From: Paratinospora sagittata
Taxonomy: Eukaryota > Streptophyta > Magnoliopsida > Ranunculales > Menispermaceae
Direction of reading: 5' to 3'
Assembly (NCBI GenBank): GCA_035771175.1
Contig: CM069608.1
Location: 13,420,019 to 13,484,018, forward strand
Length of the DNA stretch: 64,000 bases
The position numbers and the translations under genes are program-made. Position 1 is the stretch's first letter. Every line of letters starts with the position of its first letter. Below the pieces are notes generated by a model. The model did no database searches, had not been told where the DNA came from, and worked only from the letters and a program-made list of their open reading frames with translations. Shown here one piece after another: positions 36,044 through 47,615 of this stretch.

Positions 36044-37458
36044 TTATCCATGCCGACGATATAAAAAATGCGTAGCACCTGAATCAAACAAAACATGCAC
36101 CAATGTATTGAACAAAGGAAAGGTACCTTCAACTACATTGTTGTCTGGGAGGGGTTGTTGAGCGATGACAAATGCTCTGCCCTGATTCCGTTGACCCTGG
36201 TTCTGTCTGGGTTGGGCATTAGCAGCAGGTGGTGCTTGTTGAATTGGAACAACGGGAATAGGTTGCGGAAGGTGCGGATAGGCATATTTTACATGGCCTT
36301 TCTGGCCACAGTTGAAACAAGTCGGCCTGTACTGCTGATTATTTTGCTGGCCATTCTGATTATTCTGCTGGCCTTGCGGATTGTGGTGTCGACCACCACC
36401 CCTTCCATTTCCATTTCTACGGCCACCCCTTCCATAACGACCTCCGCGGCCATGATTTCGGAAACCCTGATGGTTAGGGTTAGAAGGTTCAGCCGCAGGT
36501 GTTGTGGCCTCATTCTTCGAAACAGGGGCTGGGAGGGCTGGGTTTTGATTGTAGTATGGCTTCTTCTTGTTGCCCTGTTGCGAGCCTTGTTGGGAAAACG
36601 TTGCAGGCCATTTTCCCTTATTCATTCTTTGCTCCTATAAGATCTTTTCTTGTTCGAAGCTCATGGACTTGTCAACAACCTCCTTGTAAATCTTGAGATC
36701 CAAGATCGACAAGGCTTGTCGAATATCATGGCGAAGGCCATTATAAAATTTCTCAGTGTTATCTTGCTCCTTTGAGATGGTGGAGAGAGAGTAGACTGAT
36801 AATTCTTTGAACTTGCCAGCATATTCCCTGACGGTCATGGTGCCCTGGTATAACTCAGCGAATTCCTGACGCTTCTGTTTCTTCACAGAGCCGGGGAAAT
36901 ACTCATCAATAAACATTGACTCGAGCTGTTGCCAAGTCATATCTGCTATGTTGACCCTTGGGTCCTCTTTCACTGTTATCCACCATGTGTTTGCTCCACC
37001 AACAAGTTGGTAGGTCGTTAGGGGAATTTTGCGAGTCTCATCGACTCCCATTGCATCAAGAGCCTTCTTTGACTCATCCAGCCACTTTTGCACCTCATCA
37101 GCCTCAATGGTGCTAGTGAAAGTAAGAGGTTGTAGCCGCTTGTATTTAGTAATCTGATCGGTTTGAGCTTCCAACCCAATTTTTACAGGTGCTTGAACCA
37201 TGGTAACCTGACTGGTTCCGGTCTCACGAATGACTGTTTGAACAGTGACTTTTATTGCTTCAATAAATTCGGCGAAGAAGGTTTCCATGCTCGAAGGCAT
37301 GGCAAAGGGTGCGGGTGGGGGTGGTATTGCCTGCCCAGATGTGGTGGCAGTATCGGGTGTGGCCTGTGCTATTGTCGGAGGGCCGATTCCTGTATCTCAG
37401 GAGGTGCCTCCATTGTTGGACGAACAGTACGTGGCCTTCCTCTCTTCCTGGTTTGCAT
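36044..37458 (-). pseudogene. G1 gag with N-terminal AT-hook-like motif, broken
   Basis: The likely ATG is at 37458 (MQTRKRGRPRTVRPTM), followed by a frameshift before the segment AIPPPPAPFAMPSSMETFF (37300 onward). Then come the Ty3 gag blocks WLDESKKALDAMG, ANTWW, MTWQQLESMFIDEYFPG, EFAELYQGTMTVREYAGKF and FYNGLR. A TAG lies at 36635-36637. A Gly/Arg/Asn/Gln-rich stretch precedes the zinc knuckle CFNCGQKGHVKYAYP, whose last Cys is Tyr. The protease start VLFDSGATH is near 36080, after which the frame shifts. KRGRPR near the N-terminus resembles an AT-hook core. Confidence 0.85.
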
Positions 37459-37869
37459 TGTCTCACTGGCAAAGAGAAAAAGAAAACCAAGATTTAGGAA
37501 CTATAGCCAAGTATAATGTTATAGTATGCTCAGGAACAATTTCGAGAGTATTGCAATATTAAAATCACCTATTTTTCTAAGTATAGTATAAGGTTTTTGT
37601 TGAGGAATCAAAGAATCTTAGATAACTCGTATGTTTGGCCATGATGTAAAAACAAGGTCAGAATGTTTATATAATAAGTACAAAACTTTGCAAGTATTTC
37701 AAATAATTTGGTTCTGGTCTTTGTGAACATACTTATATATTTCATTGAAAATCCATACGAGTCATAAGAATTCTAAGTTTTGCCTCGGTAAATATCCTGA
37801 TCTAACGTTCTATCGCAATCTTATGTATTCAAACTCTTACTCTTAGTCTTTTCGATTATTATCCAATTT

Positions 37870-38150
37870 CATGTGTCCCATACCACATGACTTTGGTAAT
37901 AAGGGTGTTAACCAAGATAAGTTGCATGAACACAGTCTCTAAAAACATTGCCTGAATAGAAGTTCACTAATAGTATCGTCCAAATTTACTCGTCCCATAC
38001 CGTGTAAACTTAGTGATAATATTAGTAATGCAACTTTCTCCAAATGTTTATTTTCATACAAGGTCATGGGTTTTCTTACTTCCACCTTTTATTAAGTATC
38101 CTCCAATTTTGTTATGTCCCATACCATTCCAAAGTTAGTGATACAAAAGA
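37870..38150. repeat. About 120-bp degenerate repeats between ORF1 and gag of G1
   Basis: Three cores TCCCATACC at about 37876, 37993 and 38117, each followed after about 10 bases by CTTTGGTAAT or (A/C)TTAGTGAT. Spacing is 117 and 124 bases. On the element's sense strand the core reads GGTATGGGA. Non-coding. Confidence 0.65.
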
Positions 38151-38301
38151 AAGAATGGTTGTAAGTCGGCCCACCAAAGATAGTCTCAAACAAAACATTT
38201 CATTCATATATAAAAGAAAAGTTTACAATGCCAGTAATTAGTTTTGATTTCCCTGCCTACTGCCGCTCCTTCTAAATCTCCTGCTAGGTACAGAACGACT
38301 A

Positions 38302-39723
38302 CTAACATAAGGTTGAGAGTTTGCTCGCTCTGCTTCGGAGTTTTGCATATGTGTTAATATATGATTGTGAGTCTCTCTCATTTCTACGATATTTGGATGC
38401 CATTTCATCTAACCGTTGAAAAAGGTTAGTCGATTGGCTCATTGGTAGTTGATGGCTTGATTGTCCCATAGGTGGAGGGTAGGTCATTGGCATTGGGGGA
38501 AAACATTGGTTGTACGGGTGATTCATAGGTGAAAGGTAATTGGTTTGATTGTACGAGGATCCCCTAACTGGAACCCTTTGTATATTTGGATCTGTTTGAG
38601 GTGAAAAAATTTGAAACAGTGGGCTCATTGGGATGTTCTGCCCTCCAAAATTTGGTGCCACCCAATGTTGTTGTTGTTGGGTTACAGGGACTTGTGGGAA
38701 TGGTTGACATGGTACCTCAGGTGTTGGAAACCTTTGGTACGATGTGTTGCTCTGAGTTGGCATGTTCCAGGCAGGTAGATTTGCTTGAGTACTTTGTCTA
38801 TTTTGAGGTTGATTTAGGTTGGTAAATGAATCTTCCTCAGTGAATAGACGATCAGTTGGATCATTATTTGGGGCTGGGTGTGAAGTGGGATTTTGATTTG
38901 GCTCTTGATTTGGTACTTCTCTGACGGGAAGCTTGCGTCAACTTTTTCGAAGGCAACGTCCATGCTTGTCTCTCATTCTCTCGGCATTTCCTATCGTCGT
39001 GCCGAATACTTCCTCGCCAGTTACTCCTCCCCTTGGAACATATATCTTGAAGATAGAAGATGCTGTAACTGGCTCAACGATTTGTCGCGAAGTCCCATCA
39101 AAAGTGTCGATGTTTACTTCGTATAGCATCCTCATGACCAAGACTCTGTAACTTAAAAGGGTTTTGAATCACCTTCAACATTTGTTGGATAATGATGTGT
39201 GGTAGGGAGGCCTTTATTTCCTTCTCTATGCAATATAACACGAGAAGTTGAGCTCTTGACATAGTGCCTCTAGTCCCCTTTCTGGCAAGATGTTGTCGTA
39301 TACAATCTTTCTGAGGTCGGCAAGAGATAGCTTAATATGATTGTTTGGGAGGTTGGTGTCCGTCGATTGAATGTATGGCTCCTTGGTGAGGGAATTGAAT
39401 AATTGTCCATTAGACTCCGCGATCTCTGTAATTGTCTGCGGTTCATGTGGATCAATAATTCTTTCCTCAATCGGAATCTCCATAAGTCGAGCGATGATTT
39501 CGACGTTGATAGGAATTTTTATCCCCATAATTGTTGTCTCCAATACCAGGCTGATTCCCTCTTCTGGAAGTCTCACGCAATTCATGGCTTGGTAGAAGGA
39601 TCTCACCAAGCTATAAGAGACTTGGCCCTCAACTTTTGTTATGTTCAACCAACCCAGAGTTGCGAGTTTGTCGTGAAGGATTAGATGGAGGTGGAGATCT
39701 CTATTGTCGATGCTCCTCATAGT
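38302..39723 (-). pseudogene. G1 ORF1 (gene upstream of gag), interrupted by G2
   Basis: The N-terminus lies beyond G2: the ATG at 50592 gives MTSSEGATSTNREPVPT up to the CATAA target site. The frame resumes at 39723 with MTMRSIDNRDLHLH, then GWLNITKVEG, VRSFYQAMN, IARLMEIPIEERIIDPHEP and LRKIVYDNILPE. These resemble the putative plant transposon protein domain (PF20167-like). Compensating frameshifts occur near 39290 and 39130, and stops at 39226 and 38938. The C-terminal third is Pro/Gln/Asn-rich (FPQVPVTQQQQHW) and ends with a short helical LFQRLDEMASKYRRNE. About 500 residues in the ancestral form. Its role is unknown. The same ORF, truncated, exists in G3. Confidence 0.75.
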
Positions 39724-39728
39724 CATAA

Positions 39729-42676
39729 TGTGGCGACCCCGCACCCCGGACCACCAACCCCGCAGGGAATGGCGTGCGGAATGCCGGGGCGGGACGCCCG
39801 GCGTAGGCATCTACGACCACTCCTCAACTCCCGTGAGGTGGTTGAGACCCTACAAGCCTTATCCCAAACAACGATATGATATCAAAAGGTATTAAACAAA
39901 ACTACCCACCGTATTAATCATCCAAGATAAGAGATAATCCATAAAAAAATGAACCATAAATAATAATCATAATCCCTACAGTCCATTAAAATTGACATAC
40001 TCATAAAGTCCAAAATTGTTGGTACAAATAAACCGTCATATGCCCACATAGTCTATCTAACAAGTCCTAACTCACCCATACTACAATGTGGTAAGTGTTA
40101 TAATTACATAATCCAAAATATAGTACTTCATAATTTAAAACACAATTCAATCAAAATGCCTCTCAACTCACATCGAGGCCTTGGATTCTCTCGCAGGCAA
40201 CGCCCTCAAGATATGACTACTCCTTTGCCCTTATTCGGGACAGAAGGACCTGAAAGAGGAAAATGAGGGTGAGCCAACGATGCCCAGTGAATAGAATTCA
40301 AATATGCTATCAATACTCATCAATAAAAACCATGTATGCATGTCAATGTGTAGCATGATTAAAAGCTCATAACATATAGATATCAAGCATTTATAATAAG
40401 TTCGATGCAAGTAAAAGTTTATCAATTTGGATCTACATTCCACATGCCTTGGGTTACTAGTACACGTCTATTTCACCGTGCCGTTGATCCCAATCATGTT
40501 TATTTGGGTTACTAGTACACGTCTATTTCACCGTACCGTTGATCCCAATCATTTCCTTTCCTAAAACCCTCTTATGACAAGGTTAAGTCCCCCTATTAGC
40601 CAGATAGATGGGTCCAACCAAAGTCATAAGGTTTTCTCAAATCAATGCATCATTCAAAACATTAGAACACATTCATGCTTCCAAGATACAATATATATAA
40701 GTGATATGATGACATAAAAGATATAATCATAAATGAAGTCTACTCACAACCAAGCCTCGCGAGAGTATTTAACCACACACGACCACCAAACCGAATCAAC
40801 CCAATCAAGATCCTGAAACATACATCAATTTCTATGCTCAATCACATAGACATTACACATCAACCCTAAATCAGCCCACATATAAACAATAGGCCTAAAT
40901 CCCATCTAATCCCATCATTCAACTCAAATCACATGACTTAGGCCTCTAATGCATAGTTCTCATACATAAACCATTCTATTAATCAAAAATACTGATTTTC
41001 AATTCTTTTAGGCATAAACATGCCCAAATTGGGTCACTTGATCTCAAGTAGGCCTAACCCATGATATGGTCACAACCACCAAATCAGTAGCATAATCAGC
41101 TCTAATCATGCTTAATTAAACATAAGTTGCATCAATTCAATGATTCTAGGCCAAAAGCATCAAAAGCCCTAAAATATGAAATTTTCCATACTTAGGCCAT
41201 ATTGTCGATTTACACTAGGTCACCATGTTCAGCCATGTATATTACTAATTTTGCATCATGGGTTCATCAACAATGGCAACTAGGTCAACATAGTTGACAT
41301 GCAAGCTATTTGGAAATGTCTAAGATCATATTCTAAATTTAGGTCCAATACAAGCACCTTACCAATTCTTCATTTAATATTCTGTTCAGATGTATTAATC
41401 TACCAATAGAAATATGTAATCACAAAATCAACCATACATATTGAAGTATGTGAAGAAACAAACCTTCTGTCCAAATTTCAGCCCAATCCAACGGTGGACC
41501 GAAAAGATATGTATCTTTGATGAACAAGTATCTAATCAGACAGTTTTTCCTTTCCTGCTGCAAATACCCAAACTCAGATGGCTATATCACACAAAATACT
41601 AAACGTATAAACATCTCTACTGTTCAGAATACAGAAATATCTGTTATAAACTACATACCCAAATTTGATATCCATCCAACGTTAGAGTGAGGAGATATAT
41701 TAGTTTGACCGAAACGGAACGAGAAACCCAGAAATTCCGACCAGCTTCGTTTGAGAGGTTATATCTCTTAGAAAAAGAATCTAATTAAGATCTCCACCGT
41801 TCAGAATGTAGACGTATCAGTTTTAAACGACATATCAAAATTTGGTAGCCATCGAACGGTAGATTTAGGAGATCTATAAGTTTGGGCGAAACGGTGCGAG
41901 AAATCCAGACTTTCCAACCAGCTTTGTTTGAGAGGTTAGATCTCTTAGACGAAACCTCTGATCAAGATCTCCACCGACCAGAATGAAGAACCATAAGCTA
42001 CGAACGTGCTGATAAAATTTGAGCTCAATCTGACCGTATGTTCCAAAGATCTACCTATTTGATGGAAACGTCGCAGGGATCTTCCTCCTGCAACTCTCTC
42101 CTTCCTTCTCTTCTTCTTTCCTTTCTCTTCTTTTCTTTCTCTCCACTCACCTCTTTCTAGCAATTCCTTGATTCCCTCCTTGATTCTCTCCTTGATTCTC
42201 TCCTTGTTTTCCTCCTTGATTCTCTCCTTGTTTTCCTCCTTGATTCTCTCCTTGATTCCCTCCACTCATTCTAGCACTTCCTTGAGGGCATGGGACACTT
42301 GTCCACTCTCATGCACCAACCTTCACATGTGTTGGTCTCATACTACCCATACCAACCACATGTATTTTAAATGTCCAATTCATTTAATACACCAAATTTT
42401 CAATTTCATTTATCCTTTTATTTAATCAATCCTAACCCATATCAATTCATGGTTTAATGAGCCCATGCATAAATCATAACATATGCATTATACTTTAACT
42501 TAACATGACTCATATACAATTTATGATACATATATTTATATACATTATCAAGCATCAACTATACAATCATTAAACAATCATCAAACAAACACCAAACATA
42601 TCAAGACAACACATAGAGTTTGGGCAAAAATGCAATTGGGTTATGGGCTAGATGAAATAATTTTCGGGGCGTCACA
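39729..42676 (-). repeat. G2 3' LTR (left)
   Basis: 2,948 bp, + strand ends TGTGGCGACC and GGGCGTCACA. It carries a duplicated block GGGTTACTAGTACACGTC...GATCCCAATCAT (about 40452-40550) that is single in the right LTR. Confidence 0.95.
41590..42060. repeat. About 165-bp imperfect internal repeats of the G2 LTR
   Basis: About three diverged units with the order AAATTTGATA/GTAGCCATC-AACG-TAGA, GAGGAGAT, GACCGAAACGG, AGAAA-CCAGA-TTCC, ACCAGCTT-GTTTGAGAGGTTA and ATCTCTTAGA. The same array is at about 49420-49890 in the right LTR. A run of TTGATTCTCTCC units follows at 42170-42262 (50002-50094). Confidence 0.7.
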
Positions 42677-42719
42677 TCACACCCACCTTAGAATGAACTT
42701 CGTCCTCGAAGTTTTAAGG

Positions 42720-45700
42720 TTAAGAATTACCTAAGCCCATGAACTCGGCAAAGTGCTCCATCATGTAGTCCTCACATTCCCAAGTAACCTGTTCCTCGCC
42801 ATGGAACTGTCATCTCACCTTAACCATCGAAATCTCGCGGTTACGTAACCTCTGGACCTTCCGGTCAAGTATCTGAATAGGTTCCTCATCATAAGTCACA
42901 TCCTGCCTCAGTTCAATGTTCCTCCAGTCCAAGGCGTGATCAAAATCACTCTTGTACACTCTCAACATTGACACGTGAAAGACATTGTGGACTGCTGCTA
43001 ACTGAGGTGGCAAGGCTAATCGGTAAGCGACGGGGCCAATTCGTTCTAAAACCTCGAACGGCCCAATAAATCTCGGAGCGAGCTTGCCTTTTATCCCAAA
43101 TCTAGTTTGGCCCTTCTGAGGTGAGACCTTCAATAAAACTTGGTCACCCACCTCGAACTCTATGGTCTTCCGCTTGGCATCAGTGTAACTCTTCTGCCTG
43201 TCTTGGGCTACTTTCATATTATGCTTGATCCTCTTAATATTCTCTGTGTGTTCTTGTACAAACTCTGGTCCCATCATCGCAACATCCCCTACCTCCGTCC
43301 AACAGATCGGAGATCTACAGGGTCGACCATACAATGCCTCAAAAGGAGCCATGCCAATACTGGACTGATAGCTGTTGTTGTACGCGAACTCACACAGATG
43401 TATGTACTCCTCCCAGTTACCACTGGACTCAAGGACACAAGCTCGAAGCATATCCTCTAAAATCGATATCAACCTCTCAGACTGGCCATCCGTCTGGGGG
43501 TGAAAAGCGGTACTAAGATCTAGTCTAGTGCCGAGCTGCCTCTGCAACCCCTGCCAGAATACCGATGTAAACCTCGGATCCCTATCTGACACAATCGAAA
43601 CTGGCACTCCATGTAATCTGACTATCTCCCGCATATAGAGTCTGCTCAGCTTGTCCACAGAATCCCTAGTGTTCACCGGTAGAAAGTGAGCGGACTTGGT
43701 CAAGCGATCAATAATAACCCAAACAACATTATGTCTCCTCGGGGTGTTGGGCAATCCCACAACAAAGTCCATAGTGACGTGCTCCCATTTCCACTCAGGA
43801 ATGGCAAGCGGTTGCATCTGCCCTCCAGGCCTCTGATGCTCAGCTTTGACTCTTTGACAGATCTCACACCTCTGAATGAACTGAGCTATCTCTCTCTTCA
43901 TGTCGGGCCACCAATACATTTTTTTCATATCATGATACATCTTGGTTCTGCCAGGATGAATAACATAATGAGATCTGTGAGCCTTTTGGAGAACACTTTG
44001 TCTAAGTCGTGGATCTGCGGGAACCCATAAACGTCCCCTAAATCTCAAGGCACCATCAGATGACAAGTGCCAATCAGTAAAATCACTGCTCTCAGCCCAA
44101 GACTTGTATATCCCATAATCAACGTCAAGTCTCTGTTGGTCAATTACCTCCTGGACTTGTGTAGGCTGAGCTCTCATTTCAGCACATATCACAATCTGAT
44201 CTGAAGGGGTAGCACATATACTCATAACCGTAGCCGCCTCAAGTAGTCTCCACTCATGAGACATCTGGCGTGCTACCATAACTGTCTCTACCCGCTTCCT
44301 GCTCAACGCATCAGCCACTACATTGGCTTTACCTGGGTGGTATTCCAATGTAAAATCATAGTCTTTGAGGAGCTCTAACCACCTTCTCTGCCTCATGTTC
44401 AATTCCTTATGAGAGAACAAGTACTTGAGGCTCTTATGGTCAGAATACAAAGTGAATCTCTCACCATAGAGATAATGCCTCCAAATCTTCAAAGCAAAAA
44501 CCACTGCAGCCAGTTCTAAGTCATGAACAGGGTAGTTCTTTTCATGCACCTTCAACTGCCTCGATGCATAAGCAATGACCCTATCCTTCTGCATCAACAC
44601 GCAACCCAAGCCGATACGAGAGGCATCAGTATAGATAACCAACTCCTGATCAGGCTCTGGCAAAATCAATACTGGCGTAGATGTCAATATTTTCTTCAGC
44701 TCTAAAAAGGCATTCTCACACTCCTCGGTCCATACAAAGGACACATCTTTCTGGGTGAGCCTAGTCATAGGCGTAGCTATCTTGGAGAATCCCTGAACGA
44801 ATCTCCTATAGTAACCAGCTAACCCAAGAAAGCTTCTGATCTCGGTCACTGTGGTAGGCCTACGCCAACTGATAATGGCTTCAACCTTAGACGGATCAAC
44901 TGAAATCCCTTCAGAACTTACCACATGACCTAAGAACTTCACTTCGGTGATCCAAAACTCGCACTTGCTCAACTTTGCATATAGCCTATGCTCTCTCAGA
45001 GTTTGCAAGGTCACTCTAAGGTGTTCTTCATGCTCAGCCTGAGTCTTGGAATACACCAATATGTCATCAATGAAAACGATGACAAACTTATCCAGATACT
45101 GCCTAAAAACCCTCTGCATCAGGTCCATGAACATCGCCGGTGCATTAGTCACACCAAATGGCATCACAAGGAACTCAAAATGTCCATAGCGGGTTCTGAA
45201 TGCTGTCTTAGGCACATCTTCCTCCCTGATCCTCAGCTGATGATACCCGGAGCGCAAATCAATCTTCGAAAAATATTTCGCTCCCCTCAACTGATCAAAC
45301 AAGTTATCAATCCTCGGGAGAGGATATTTGTTCTTGATGGTCACCCTGTTCAATTGGCGATAGTCGATGCATAACCGCAAGCTCCCATCTTTCTTTTTCA
45401 CAAAAAGAACTAGAGCTCCCCAGGGTGACACACTCGGGCAAATAAAGCCTTTAGCCAATAACTCCTCGAGCTGTTTCTGCAACTCTTTCAACTCGGCTGG
45501 CGTCATTCTATATGGTGCCATGGAGATAGGCTTCGTGCCAGGGACTAGTTCAATAATGAAATCGATCTCTCGCTTCGGTGGTAATCCTGGAAGATCTGCA
45601 GGGAACACATTTTGAAGTCCCTAACAATGGCAATATCCTCAAGTATCACCTCACTAGTCTCTTCCTCATCAGGCACTAACCCAGCCAAAATCTCCCTATC

Positions 45701-45844
45701 TCCATCAGTCACAAATCTACCCCTTGTGACTGTCTGGTCTGAAGCTTTACCCTGTAGTGTAAACACTGGGTGTCCGGGGATTTGAAAAATGATTCTCTTT
45801 GTGAAACAGTCGACAACTGCATGATATGCCGCGAGCCAATCCAT
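42720..45844 (-). pseudogene. G2 pol (RT, RNase H, integrase, chromodomain), one frameshift and one stop
   Basis: The long frame 42810-45608 (932 residues) holds RT ([16 protein letters not shown] about 71-87, FIDD 179-182) and RNase H (YTDAS about 326-330). The integrase zinc finger has H547, H551, C581 and C584. Core residues D614, D675 and E711 have D-35-E spacing. The GPF/Y region follows, then a chromodomain start ([20 protein letters not shown]). A TGA at 42810-42812 replaces Trp; the frame then continues through GEEQVTWECEDYMMEHFAEF to TAA at 42720-42722. At the other end, one missing base near 45609 separates this frame from 45545-45844 (ILGMDWLAAYH side). All catalytic residues seen are intact. 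The chromodomain type targets integration into chromatin in related elements. Confidence 0.92.
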
Positions 45845-45880
45845 CCCTAGAATTGCATCAAACTCTAAAAACTCTAGGAC

Positions 45881-47389
45881 TCAAAAGTCAATAGGCATCT
45901 CAACATCACCAATCTGAACCACACACTGGCTACAGATCATGTTCGGGTAGATCCTTTCCCCAGCTACAGTACTTACCACTAACCATGTACTAGCCCTAAT
46001 GGGAGTCAAATGCAAACTATCTACCATACGTCCAGATATGAATGATAATGTAGAACCAACATCAAATAATACATGCATAGAAGTACCACAAATAATAAGA
46101 GTACCTTCCACCAAAGTCCTGGATGCTGTTGGGTCTGGCTCAGTAGCTGCCTTCGCTGTCTCTCTGGCACTGGACTGCTGCACAAATCCCTGAGCTCTCT
46201 GAAAATTTGGACACTCTAACTTCCTATGCCCAGCCTGCCCACAATGAAAACATAAGAATGGAGCCCTGGGCGCAAATGACCCAGTCTGAGATGTCGTCAC
46301 ATAACTTCCTCGGCCTCTACCTCTGCCTCGGCCAGCAGTCTGCGGGAATGGGGGTCTCGGTGCACTCGGTGCCTGAATAGGAATCGGGACAGGAGAGGAA
46401 ACCACTGGTGAGGCCATCACGCAAGTCTGAACCTGGGATGCCTTACTCTGAGCACCATCAAACTGTGCTCTTCCATAAAACTTTCTCTTCCTTTCCCATC
46501 TCTCCTTCTTCCACGGAGTCTGGAACTGTCCCCCGGACTCTGCCTGTGAAGTCTGTACACCCGGAGCTGCCCGTATAGACATACCATCAACCCGCTCAGC
46601 CAACTCATACTGTTTGGCCCTCTGGACCACTGTGGCAAAATCAGTCATCTTCGTTACAGACAAGGCCTGTCGGATCGCAGGCCTTAGGTTCAAAGAGAAC
46701 CTCATAATCTTATCACTCGGTGTCTGAACTAACCCAGGAGCATAAACTGCGAGCTGCCTAAATCTGAGCTCGTACTCCCTAACTGACATGGTGCCCTGTG
46801 CGAGATTCAAAAACTCGAGTTGCTTAGCCTGTCTCTCAGTCTCTGGAACGTAAGCCTGTAAGAACAACCGTTTGAAGGTGTCCCAACTCTTCACTGTCCC
46901 CTGTGTATCCAACACTGAAAGCCACCAGTCCTCTGCATCACTCTCCAGTGTGTGAGCAGCACATAGAACCTGAGACTCCTCATCAAGCTCTAAGGAGCGA
47001 CTGATCTTCTCGACATTCTTCAGCCAATCTTCGGCCTTCTTCAAGTCAACCCCACCAGTGAATTCCTTAGGCTTTAGCTTCATGAACTTCTCTAGCAGTC
47101 TGATCCGCCGATCAGTGGGGTTCTCCACAACATTAGGAGTAGGTGTAGGCATAGGCTGAGGTACAGCTATTTGAGGTCCTGCTGCCCCTGCAGCTCCACT
47201 AGCCTCGGCCCCACCAGTGCCCGCCTCCTGAGGTATTGTTTGAGGTGACTATCGAGCAATAGCCTCAACCTGCTGCACTAAGGCCTGTATCTGTGAAGTC
47301 TGTGCCTGAATGATCTCCTCCATCCTCCCTAACCGGTCATCATAGGATGGCCCTGTGCGTGGCTGTCCCAATCTCTCGCTCCTCCTCAT
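45881..47389 (-). pseudogene. G2 gag-protease, two nonsense codons
   Basis: Starts at the ATG at 47389 (MRRSERLGQPRTGPSYDD). After about 46 codons a TAG at 47249-47251 stands where CAG is likely, then the frame stays open from 47152: FTGGVDLKKAEDWLKNVEKI, FKRLFLQAYVPE and EFLNLAQGTMSVREYELRFR. A Pro-rich linker precedes the intact zinc knuckle CFHCGQAGHRKLEC. The protease motif reads VLFDVGSTLSFIS, so the usual DSG is DVG. A TGA at 45881-45883 lies just before VLEFLEFDAILGMDW, which continues in the same frame to 45545. Confidence 0.9.
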
Positions 47390-47600
47390 GACACTGAGAA
47401 GTAGAAATACGAGCAACCATCACACATTTAAAACATTAACAAAGCCTCATAACTACCCATATCATATAATACACACAGAAAATATGATAGTAAGGCTTTT
47501 AAGTTAGTTCCTTTAAGCTTTTTAATCACCTAAATCTCTCACCCAATTCCTAAGTCAAAGTCATCTAAGTCCAATACATAAACCAAACCTAGTAAAATCA

Positions 47601-47614
47601 GGCTCTGATACCAA
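47601..47614 (-). other. G2 primer binding site, initiator-Met tRNA type
   Basis: On the minus strand TTGGTATCAGAGCC, one base inside the 5' LTR. Confidence 0.92.
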
Positions 47615-47615
47615 C

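Noticed and set aside
36095..36640. Long + strand open frame (181 codons), and similar ones at 58484-59116
   Set aside because: Antisense shadow of the Gly/Arg/Gln-rich part of gag in G1 and G3.
41945..42265. Open frame on the minus strand coding KERIKEEN repeats (also 49777-50097)
   Set aside because: It is the translation of a TTGATTCTCTCC simple repeat inside the G2 LTR; both copies simply follow from LTR identity.
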